A stretch of 35,265 nucleotides of DNA. It comes from an uncultured Mediterraneibacter sp. (GTDB taxonomy: Bacteria; Bacillota; Clostridia; Lachnospirales; Lachnospiraceae). The stretch lies in assembly GCA_934418295.1 (NCBI GenBank), contig CAKRWZ010000009.1, positions 1-35,265 of the forward strand, in the 5' to 3' direction. Below are positions 1-6,356 of this stretch, in pieces (within the stretch, counting starts at the first letter, position 1; each line of letters begins with the position of its first letter). The position numbers were made by a program, and so were the translations under genes. Under the pieces are notes generated by a model. That model had not been told where the DNA came from, made no database searches, and saw nothing but the letters and a program-made list of their open reading frames with translations.

Positions 1-37
1 TAAGCGAAGTGAGAGAATAGGAAAGGAAGAATTCGGT

Positions 38-700
38 ATGGGTATCATATCCTATGTCAGGGAAGAAATAAAAGTAGTGCGGGAGAGGGATCCGGCGATC
101 AAATCGAATATGGAGGTGTTTCTTTATCCGAGCTTTAAGGTGATCCTGCGTTACCGGCTCGCACATAAGCTGTTTTTGAAGAAGCATTATTTTTGGGCAA
201 GGTGGATTTCTCAGAAGGCAGCCCGGAAAACCGGCATTGAGATCCATCCGGGTGCAACCATCGGAAAAGGGCTTTTTATCGACCATGGAAGCGGTGTGAT
301 CATCGGAGAAACGGCTATTGTGGGAGACAATGTGACCTTGTACCAGGGAGTGACTCTGGGCGGAACCGGAAAAGAGCAGGGAAAACGGCATCCTACCTTG
401 CAGGACAATGTAATGGTCAGTGCCGGGGCAAAGATTATAGGATCCTTTACCATCGGAGAAAATTCCAAAATAGGAGCAGGATCCGTAGTGCTGGAAGAGG
501 TGCCGCCGAACTGTACGGTAGTAGGTGTTCCGGGGCGTATCGTAAAAATGGATAACAAAAAGATCCCGCGGGATGATATGGACCAGATCCATCTGCCGGA
601 TCCGGTGCTGCAGGATATCCGGGAGCTTCAGCATGATAACGAAAAACTGATGAAGCGGGTACAGGAGTTGGAAAGCGAGATCAAAAAAATTCAGAAATAA
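38..700 (+). CDS. cysE: Serine O-acetyltransferase
   Basis: Transfers the acetyl group of acetyl-CoA to L-serine, giving O-acetylserine, the first committed step of cysteine synthesis in the cytoplasm. The 220 residues match the short Bacillus-type CysE. A helical N-terminal part (about 1-70) is followed by left-handed beta-helix hexapeptide repeats (about 75-175), with the conserved stretches IHPGATIGKGLFIDHG, GVTLGGTG and VVGVPGRIV. The C-terminal 40 residues are a charged, probably coiled-coil tail. The ATG at 38 follows a purine-rich GAAAGGAAG site. The window opens with TAA, possibly the stop of an upstream gene (gltX in Bacillus), but this cannot be proven. cysS follows 56 bases later, the classic Firmicutes order. 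The identification is secure. Confidence 0.96.
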   Translation: MGIISYVREEIKVVRERDPAIKSNMEVFLYPSFKVILRYRLAHKLFLKKHYFWARWISQKAARKTGIEIHPGATIGKGLFIDHGSGVIIGETAIVGDNVTLYQGVTLGGTGKEQGKRHPTLQDNVMVSAGAKIIGSFTIGENSKIGAGSVVLEEVPPNCTVVGVPGRIVKMDNKKIPRDDMDQIHLPDPVLQDIRELQHDNEKLMKRVQELESEIKKIQK

Positions 701-756
701 GAGAAAAACGGAAGCAAAAGAATGTTGTGTGAGAATGTGATACAAGGAGGAAATGC

Positions 757-2163
757 ATGAAAGTCTACAATACATTGTCTAAGACAAAACAGGAGTTTGA
801 GCCGCTGGAGCCGGGAAAGGTAAGAATGTATGTATGCGGTCCTACAGTTTATAATTACATCCACATCGGAAATGCAAGACCGATGATCGTGTTTGACACG
901 GTGCGCAGATATTTTGAATATAAGGGATACGATGTCAATTATGTATCCAACTTTACGGATGTGGACGATAAGATCATCAAAAAAGCCAATGAGGAAGGCA
1001 CGACTGCCGAGGAGATCTCCAAGCGTTATATCGAAGAATGTAAGAAAGATATGGAGGGGATGAACATCGAGCCTGCCACCAAGAACCCTTTGGCGACAGA
1101 AGAGATCCCGGGGATGATCGAGATGATCAGCACATTGATCGAAAAAGGGTATGCCTATGAAAAGAACGGAACCGTTTATTTCCGTACCAGACAATTTAAA
1201 AATTACGGGGAGCTTTCCCACAAAAATCTGGATGATCTGCAGTCCGGCAACCGTTCCCTTTTGGTGTCCGGTCAGGATGAAAAGGAAGATCCGCTGGATT
1301 TTGTTCTTTGGAAACCGAAAAAGGAAGGGGAGCCTTACTGGAAATCACCTTGGAGCGACGGAAGACCGGGATGGCATATTGAATGCTCCGTTATGGCGAA
1401 AAAATACCTGGGAGATGAAATCGATATCCATGCCGGCGGCGAGGATCTGGTCTTCCCCCACCATGAAAACGAGATCGCCCAGAGTGAAGCGGCAAACGGA
1501 GAGAAGTTTGCAAAATACTGGATGCACAATGCATTTTTAAATATCGACAATCGGAAAATGTCGAAATCCCTTGGAAATTTCTTTACCGTCCGGGAAATCA
1601 GTGAAAAATATGATCTGCAGGTATTGCGTTTCTTTATGCTCAGCGCCCATTACAGAAGCCCGCTGAACTTCAGCGCGGAACTGATGGAAGCTGCGGGAAG
1701 CGGCTTGGAAAGAATCGTGAACGCGGCAGAAAATCTGAAGTTTTTGGCATCCAAAGCGAAGACGGAGGAGATGACAGAGGCAGAAAAGGAAACCTTTGCA
1801 AAGACGGACGAGTTCGTAAAAGGTTTTGAAGCGGCCATGGAAGATGACTTTAATACGGCAGACGCTATCGCTTCTGTGTTTGAACTGGTAAAATTTGCAA
1901 ACACGAATACAGATGAAAACAACTCTGCGGAATATCTGAAAGAGATGAGAGCCCGTCTGGTCAAACTGACGGATGTGCTGGGCATCATCGTGGAGAAAAA
2001 AGAAGAGATCCTGGATTCGGATATCGAGGCTATGATCGAAGAACGGCAGGCTGCAAGAAAGGCGAAAGACTTTGCCAGAGCCGATGAGATCCGCGGAGAA
2101 TTGTTGGCTAGGGGGATCGTTTTGGAAGATACCCGTGAGGGCGTAAAGTGGAAAAGAGTGTAG
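757..2163 (+). CDS. cysS: Cysteinyl-tRNA synthetase
   Basis: Class I aminoacyl-tRNA synthetase that charges tRNA-Cys in the cytoplasm. At 468 residues it has the usual length. Visible signatures are CGPTVYNYIHIGN (zinc ligand Cys27 and the HIGH-type motif at 36-39), a further Cys near 210, the HAGGEDLVFPHHENE stretch, and a perfect KMSKS at 267-271. The C-terminal helical part contains the DALR-like region and ends in the ARADEIRGELLARGI segment typical of CysRS. The ATG at 757 has a strong AAGGAGG site. The gene overlaps mrnC by 16 bases, which suggests translational coupling. Its position after cysE links cysteine supply to cysteine charging. Confidence 0.97.
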   Translation: MKVYNTLSKTKQEFEPLEPGKVRMYVCGPTVYNYIHIGNARPMIVFDTVRRYFEYKGYDVNYVSNFTDVDDKIIKKANEEGTTAEEISKRYIEECKKDMEGMNIEPATKNPLATEEIPGMIEMISTLIEKGYAYEKNGTVYFRTRQFKNYGELSHKNLDDLQSGNRSLLVSGQDEKEDPLDFVLWKPKKEGEPYWKSPWSDGRPGWHIECSVMAKKYLGDEIDIHAGGEDLVFPHHENEIAQSEAANGEKFAKYWMHNAFLNIDNRKMSKSLGNFFTVREISEKYDLQVLRFFMLSAHYRSPLNFSAELMEAAGSGLERIVNAAENLKFLASKAKTEEMTEAEKETFAKTDEFVKGFEAAMEDDFNTADAIASVFELVKFANTNTDENNSAEYLKEMRARLVKLTDVLGIIVEKKEEILDSDIEAMIEERQAARKAKDFARADEIRGELLARGIVLEDTREGVKWKRV

Positions 2164-2609
2164 AATTGGACTTTTTTGAATATTTGGAGGAATGTTTTTC
2201 TCCGGAAAAAACAGAGGCGGAACAATATTCACCGTTGGATCTGGCCTATATCGGTGACTGTATTTTTGACCTGATCATCAAAACTCTGGTCATCCGAAAG
2301 GGAAATAAGCAAGTGCAGAAGCTGCATCAGGAGACCAGCCGGTACGTGCAGGCGTCTGCCCAGTCGGAGATGATGCGGGCGATGCAGGAGCAGCTGACGG
2401 AAGAAGAACATGCGGTTTATAAACGGGGAAGAAATGCAAAATCCGTATCGCCGGCGAAAAACCAGTCGATCACGGATTACCGGCGGGCGACCGGGTTTGA
2501 AGCGGTGCTGGGTTATCTGTATCTGAAAAAAGAATGGAAACGGCTGCTGGATCTGGTAAAGATCGGTTTGGACAGCCTGGAAGGATTGGATCTGTATGAA
2601 AGAAAATGA
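2148..2609 (+). CDS. mrnC: Mini-ribonuclease III
   Basis: RNase III-fold protein without a double-stranded RNA-binding domain. In Bacillus, Mini-III matures the ends of 23S rRNA. The 153 residues contain LDLAYIGDCIFDLIIK, which holds the conserved acidic catalytic region, and the central KRGRNAK...SPAKN and YRRATGFEAVLGYLYL stretches characteristic of the family. The start is a GTG at 2148, inside the end of cysS, with GAGGG about seven bases upstream; no ATG lies early in the frame. It overlaps rlmB by 14 bases. Placement between cysS and rlmB is the standard Firmicutes arrangement and supports the call. Confidence 0.94.
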   Translation: MEKSVELDFFEYLEECFSPEKTEAEQYSPLDLAYIGDCIFDLIIKTLVIRKGNKQVQKLHQETSRYVQASAQSEMMRAMQEQLTEEEHAVYKRGRNAKSVSPAKNQSITDYRRATGFEAVLGYLYLKKEWKRLLDLVKIGLDSLEGLDLYERK

Positions 2610-3357
2610 AAATCAGGCAACGGAAAATACGACGTGGATCGAGGGCAGAAATGCAGTGCTGGAAGCGTTCCGTTCGGGAAAAACCATCGATAAGCTGTAT
2701 GTGCTGAACGGGTGCCAGGACGGACCGGTGCGGACCATCGTGCGAGAGGCGAAAAAGCACGGGACGATCCTGAATTTTGTGGACAAAGAACGGTTGAACC
2801 ATCTTTCCGAGACGGGAAAACATCAGGGAGTGATCGCCTGCGCAGCCGCCTACGCTTATGCGGAGGTGGAGGACATGCTGCGCCTGGCCAAGGAGCGGGG
2901 GGAAGATCCGTTCCTGATCCTTTTGGACAATATTGAAGATCCGCACAATCTGGGAGCGATCATCCGAACGGCGAACCTGGCCGGAGCCCACGGAGTCATC
3001 ATCCCCAAAAGACGCTCGGCGGGATTGACGGCAACGGTGGCAAAGACTTCAGCGGGAGCGTTGAATTATACGCCGGTGGCGAAAGTGACCAACCTGGTCC
3101 GCACCATGGAAGAGCTCAAAGAAAAAGGATTGTGGTTCGTCTGTGCGGATATGGGCGGCGAATCCATGTACCGGCTGAACCTGAAAGGACCGATCGGCCT
3201 GGTCATCGGAAATGAGGGCGAGGGCGTCAGTCGTCTGGTAAAAGAGGCCTGCGATTTTGTGGCAGCTATCCCGATGAAAGGGGAGATCGATTCTCTGAAC
3301 GCATCCGTTGCCACAGGGGTGCTGGCCTATGAGATCGTCAGACAAAGGCTGCAGTAA
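2596..3357 (+). CDS. rlmB: 23S rRNA (guanosine-2'-O-)-methyltransferase RlmB (TrmH/SpoU family)
   Basis: SAM-dependent SPOUT methyltransferase expected to methylate the 2'-O of a guanosine in 23S rRNA. The N-terminal part (about 12-90) is the L30e-like substrate-binding domain (IEGRNAVLEAFRSGK...). The C-terminal knot holds the three SpoU motifs: DNIEDPHNLGAIIRTA, LVIGNEGEGVS and IPMKGEIDSLNASVA. At 253 residues it is full length. The ATG at 2596 lies inside mrnC, with GGAAGGA about ten bases upstream. The neighbours are the processing enzyme MrnC and sigH. Family members differ in target nucleotide, so the exact site is inferred from synteny. Confidence 0.93.
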   Translation: MKENENQATENTTWIEGRNAVLEAFRSGKTIDKLYVLNGCQDGPVRTIVREAKKHGTILNFVDKERLNHLSETGKHQGVIACAAAYAYAEVEDMLRLAKERGEDPFLILLDNIEDPHNLGAIIRTANLAGAHGVIIPKRRSAGLTATVAKTSAGALNYTPVAKVTNLVRTMEELKEKGLWFVCADMGGESMYRLNLKGPIGLVIGNEGEGVSRLVKEACDFVAAIPMKGEIDSLNASVATGVLAYEIVRQRLQ

Positions 3358-3374
3358 GACTGGAGGAAAAGCAT

Positions 3375-3998
3375 TTGACACAGTACGGGCAAAGAGCGGA
3401 CGAACAGCTGATCCGGGATCTGCGGGACGGCGATGAGAAGATTATGGAATTTTTGCTGGATAAATACAAGCCGCTGGTGCGAAAAAAAGCCAGGGCCATG
3501 TATTTGCTGGGCGGAGAAAACGAAGACCTGATCCAGGAGGGAATGATCGGGCTGTTTAAAGCGGTGCGGGATTTTCGGGAGGAAGAGAAAGTTTCTTTTT
3601 ACAGCTTTGCCAAGCTCTGTATTTCCAGGCAGATGTACTCTGCCGTAGAGGCGGCCAACCGGAAAAAGCATCTTCCGCTGAATTCCTATGTTTCGATCTA
3701 TGAAGAAGAAAAAACTGCCGGTGAGATCAGTGCGGCTCCCTTGATCGACACACTGCCGGATGATGCGGAAAAGAATCCGGAGGTGCAATTTTTCGGAAGA
3801 GAATATTCGGATCTTTTTCAGGAAAAACTGCAGGAACAGCTCAGCCCCCTGGAGAGCAGGGTGTTTTATCTGCATTTGCAGGGAATCCATTACAGAACCA
3901 TCGCAGAGCTGATCGATAAAAGCCCGAAAACGGTGGATAACGCTCTGCAGCGGATCAAGCAGAAAGCGGAAAAACTGTTGAAAGCAGCAGAAAGCTGA
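3375..3998 (+). CDS. sigH: RNA polymerase sigma-H factor
   Basis: Sigma-70 family factor of the SigH/Spo0H type, which in Bacillus and Clostridia directs early stationary-phase and sporulation-initiation genes. The 207 residues contain region 2 (ENEDLIQEGMIGLFKAVRDF, then the SFYSFAKLCISRQM recognition helix), a short linker, and region 4 (LSPLESRVFYLHLQG...TVDNALQRIKQKAEKLL). The start is a TTG at 3375, with GGAGGA nine bases upstream and no better ATG nearby. It lies 17 bases after rlmB. In Bacillus a YacP/Rae1 gene lies between rlmB and sigH; it is absent here. A tRNA gene with its own promoter follows. Confidence 0.93.
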   Translation: MTQYGQRADEQLIRDLRDGDEKIMEFLLDKYKPLVRKKARAMYLLGGENEDLIQEGMIGLFKAVRDFREEEKVSFYSFAKLCISRQMYSAVEAANRKKHLPLNSYVSIYEEEKTAGEISAAPLIDTLPDDAEKNPEVQFFGREYSDLFQEKLQEQLSPLESRVFYLHLQGIHYRTIAELIDKSPKTVDNALQRIKQKAEKLLKAAES

Positions 3999-4024
3999 AA
4001 AATGACAGAAAGATGAAAAAAACA

Positions 4025-4054
4025 TTGACAATGGTCAAAGCTTTAGTGTATAGT
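4025..4054 (+). promoter_or_regulatory. Sigma-A promoter of tRNA-Thr
   Basis: TTGACA (4025-4030) and TATAGT (4049-4054) are separated by 18 bases and lie 24 bases upstream of the mature tRNA. The consensus match and position make this a convincing promoter. It may also drive the downstream DUF5685 operon by read-through. Confidence 0.8.
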
Positions 4055-4078
4055 AGTTGTGCTGTGTAAACAGCGTTT

Positions 4079-4151
4079 GCTGTCTTGGCGCAGTCGGTAG
4101 CGCGTCGCCTTGGTAAGGCGGAGGCCGGGGGTTCAAGTCCCCTAGACAGCT
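4079..4151 (+). tRNA. tRNA-Thr (anticodon GGT)
   Basis: A 73-base cloverleaf can be folded by hand. The acceptor stem is GCTGTCT pairing with AGACAGC. The D arm is GCGC/GCGC. The anticodon stem TCGCC/GGCGG encloses the loop TTGGTAA, giving anticodon GGT. The T arm encloses TTCAAGT. The discriminator base is T. No CCA is encoded, so it must be added after transcription. The anticodon reads ACC and ACU threonine codons. Confidence 0.95.
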
Positions 4152-4160
4152 GGATGAGAG

Positions 4161-4205
4161 GGAAAGGCTTTTCGAGGAATAAAGGATTCTTCGGAGAGCC
4201 TTTCC
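4161..4205 (+). other. Two-tier stem-loop downstream of tRNA-Thr
   Basis: GGAAAGGCT (4161-4169) pairs perfectly with AGCCTTTCC (4197-4205). An inner stem, CGAGGAAT with ATTCTTCG, pairs with one G-T and leaves a five-base loop. It lies ten bases after the tRNA and 52 bases before the DUF5685 gene. There is no following T-run, so it is a poor intrinsic terminator. It could be a processing signal or a leader structure of the next operon. Confidence 0.55.
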
Positions 4206-4257
4206 TTGTAAAAAGGAGCACTTCTGGAAGCAGGGTATTTCGGAAAGCGGGAAAAAG

Positions 4258-5109
4258 ATGTTTGGATATATTGCGATTTACGAACCGGAATTGAAGATGA
4301 AGGATTACCGAAAATACAGAGCCTATTACTGCGGGCTGTGTCAGACTCTGAAAAAACGGTACGGAAGTATCGGGCAGATGACCTTGTCCTATGACATGAC
4401 CTTTGTGGTTCTGCTTTTGAATTCTCTTTATGAATACGAAGTGACAAAAACGGAGGGCAGATGTAAGGTGCATCCCCTGAAAAAACGGCCGTTTTTGCAG
4501 AGCACGGCGACAGAGTATGCGGCGGATATGAATATGGTGCTGTCCTATTATCATCTGAAAGATGACTGGGAGGACGAAAAAAAGCTGAAAAGCGCTTTTG
4601 GAACGGCCGTCCTGAAACGGAAGATCCGAAAGCTGGAGCAAAAGTATCCGAGACAGTGCCGCGTGATCGCTACAGAATTGGGGCAAATCTCCCGTTATGA
4701 GAAGGAAAACAGTACGGAGATCGATGAGATTTCCGGGTGCTTCGGGCGGATCATGGGAGAGGTGTTGGTCTGTCGGGAAGATCAGTGGGAGAAACGGCTG
4801 AGAAGGCTGGGGTTTTTCCTGGGAAAATACATCTATCTGATGGACGCCTATGAGGATCTGGAAAAGGATCTGGAAAAAGGGCTTTACAATCCCTTAAAAG
4901 ATTTGAAAAACAGACCGGATTATGAGGAATATTGTAAAAATATGCTTTGTATGATGATCGCAGAATGCAGCGCAGAGTTTGAAGGGCTTCCCTGTCTGCA
5001 GGATGGAGACATTTTGCGGAATATTCTTTACGAGGGAGTGTGGAACCGATACCGGAAAATGCACCTGAATCAAGAGAAAGATGGACATTTGCCGGAAAAT
5101 AAGGTATGA
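4258..5109 (+). CDS. DUF5685 family protein, possible isoprenoid-synthase fold
   Basis: I recognise this as a DUF5685-type protein; its function is unknown. The 283 residues look helical and soluble, with no signal peptide or membrane segment. The N-terminus holds CGLC (Cys25, Cys28) and CKVH (Cys69, His72), a possible metal site. Two acidic motifs stand out: DDWED at 102-106 and DAYEDLEKD at 196-204, the latter followed by KGLYNPL. Their layout resembles the paired aspartate motifs of squalene/phytoene synthases, where a D..ED motif is followed by R/K-G-x-Y-x-P-x. This is my inference. The ATG at 4258 has only a weak purine-rich site. It is followed 39 bases later by a J-domain gene, with which it probably forms an operon. 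Confidence 0.75.
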   Translation: MFGYIAIYEPELKMKDYRKYRAYYCGLCQTLKKRYGSIGQMTLSYDMTFVVLLLNSLYEYEVTKTEGRCKVHPLKKRPFLQSTATEYAADMNMVLSYYHLKDDWEDEKKLKSAFGTAVLKRKIRKLEQKYPRQCRVIATELGQISRYEKENSTEIDEISGCFGRIMGEVLVCREDQWEKRLRRLGFFLGKYIYLMDAYEDLEKDLEKGLYNPLKDLKNRPDYEEYCKNMLCMMIAECSAEFEGLPCLQDGDILRNILYEGVWNRYRKMHLNQEKDGHLPENKV

Positions 5110-5148
5110 TGTTTCTGGAATAAAACGAAAGCGAAGAAAGGTGCGAAT

Positions 5149-5781
5149 ATGAATAAAAATCCATATGAGGTGCTTGGAGTTTCTCCCGGTGCTTCGGATG
5201 AAGAAATAAAAAAGGCTTACAGAGATCTGACACGGAAGTATCATCCGGATGCAAATATCAATAATCCTCTGGCAGATCTTGCGGAGGAAAAGTTTAAAGA
5301 GGTGCAGGAAGCCTATGATATGATCATGCGTGAGCGCCAAAACGGCGGAGGCTATCAGGGGAACTATTCCTATGGAGGCTCCGGCAGCTATCAAAGCGGA
5401 GGAGAGCAGAATACGCAGATTCAGGCGGTTTATAATTTCATCAATTCCAGACATTACAGGGAAGCCTTGAATCTGCTGAATGGTATGCAAAATCGAAATG
5501 CAGAGTGGTACTACCTCAGCGCGGCTGCCAATATCGGGATCGGCAATAATATCGTGGCCAGGGACCATGCATCTCAGGCGGTCAATATGGATCCGGGCAA
5601 TCCGCAATACAGACAGCTGTTGAACCAGATCGAGTGGAACAGCAGACGATACGAAGGCTATCCTCAGAGAGGCGGTTCCGCTGCGGGTAACTCCTGCAGC
5701 TCGGGAAATCTTTGCTGTGATCTGTGGATGGCGGATACCCTTTGTGAATGTATGGGAGGAGATCTTTGCCGATGCATATAA
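5149..5781 (+). CDS. J-domain protein with TPR-like middle and cysteine-rich tail
   Basis: An N-terminal J domain (about 4-62: NPYEVLGVSPGASDEEIKKA, HPD at 32-34) should stimulate an Hsp70-type ATPase. It lacks the zinc-finger and C-terminal domains of true DnaJ, so it is a class C J-protein. A Gly/Tyr/Ser linker (about 66-85) leads to a helical stretch (about 88-160) that looks like TPR repeats. The last 30 residues hold seven cysteines (183, 189, 190, 199, 201, 207, 209) in a C..CC..C.C..C.C spacing, suggesting metal binding or oxidation. No Hsp70 gene is in the window. The ATG at 5149 follows GAAAGG. The gene overlaps the next one by ten bases. The client is unknown; DUF5685 or the membrane protein are the obvious candidates by context. 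Confidence 0.85.
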   Translation: MNKNPYEVLGVSPGASDEEIKKAYRDLTRKYHPDANINNPLADLAEEKFKEVQEAYDMIMRERQNGGGYQGNYSYGGSGSYQSGGEQNTQIQAVYNFINSRHYREALNLLNGMQNRNAEWYYLSAAANIGIGNNIVARDHASQAVNMDPGNPQYRQLLNQIEWNSRRYEGYPQRGGSAAGNSCSSGNLCCDLWMADTLCECMGGDLCRCI

Positions 5782-6305
5782 ATGCAAAAAAAATGGCTCT
5801 GGGAGGGCTGCTTTTAGCGATGACGGAACTGTTTCTGCTGCTGGGAAGTGTGATCGAGATGAACACGCTGTTTTTACTGGCAGCAGCTTCCTATTTTATC
5901 GGGATCATGATCAGGGAAGCCGGCATGGGAACGGGGATCGCTTTTTATATCGCGGGTGTGCTTTTGGGGATCTTACTGACCCCGAATATTTTTTATGTGT
6001 GTTCTTACGCAGCCATGGGATTTTATATCGTGGCCACGGAGGCGGGCTGGCGTGCAGTCGGAAAGCTGACGGGAGAAAAAAAGAGGCTGGTCTTAGTGTG
6101 GGTGATCAAATTTCTGGCGTTCAATCTCGTGTTCGCAGCGGTGCTCTTGTTTTTCGGCGAGCTGCTTTTCCTGAAAAAGATGACGGCGCTTCTCTGGGCC
6201 GGTGTGATCGCGGCGGGCCAGGTCGGCTGGCTGCTGTATGACAGAGCGTATGAGTGGACACAGATACATTTCTGGAACAGGATGAGAAACCGGATGGGAA
6301 AATGA
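5772..6305 (+). CDS. Four-to-five-helix integral membrane protein, function unknown
   Basis: A 177-residue hydrophobic protein that I do not recognise as a named family, though similar small proteins occur beside J-protein genes in Clostridia as far as I recall. Predicted membrane helices lie at about 6-26 (MALGGLLLAMTELFLLLGSV), 31-48, 55-75, 76-90, 113-133 and 138-160. The loops are basic (KLTGEKKR) and the C-terminus is Arg-rich. An upstream in-frame ATG at 5748 exists, but the ATG at 5772 is chosen because GGAGGA (5755-5760) sits at a usable distance and the hydrophobic segment then starts near the N-terminus. Its start lies inside the J-protein gene, so translation is probably coupled. 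It may anchor or be served by the J-protein/DUF5685 pair. Confidence 0.75.
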   Translation: MHINAKKMALGGLLLAMTELFLLLGSVIEMNTLFLLAAASYFIGIMIREAGMGTGIAFYIAGVLLGILLTPNIFYVCSYAAMGFYIVATEAGWRAVGKLTGEKKRLVLVWVIKFLAFNLVFAAVLLFFGELLFLKKMTALLWAGVIAAGQVGWLLYDRAYEWTQIHFWNRMRNRMGK

Positions 6306-6356
6306 TCCGGTACAGACGAATAAAAGAGAAAAAAGAGAAGATAAGAGGAGAAAGCG

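Noticed and set aside
4028..4270. A long plus-strand reading frame over tRNA-Thr and the stem-loop (4085-4294)
   Set aside because: It runs through the tRNA gene and into the DUF5685 start; there is no ribosome site or protein-like composition.
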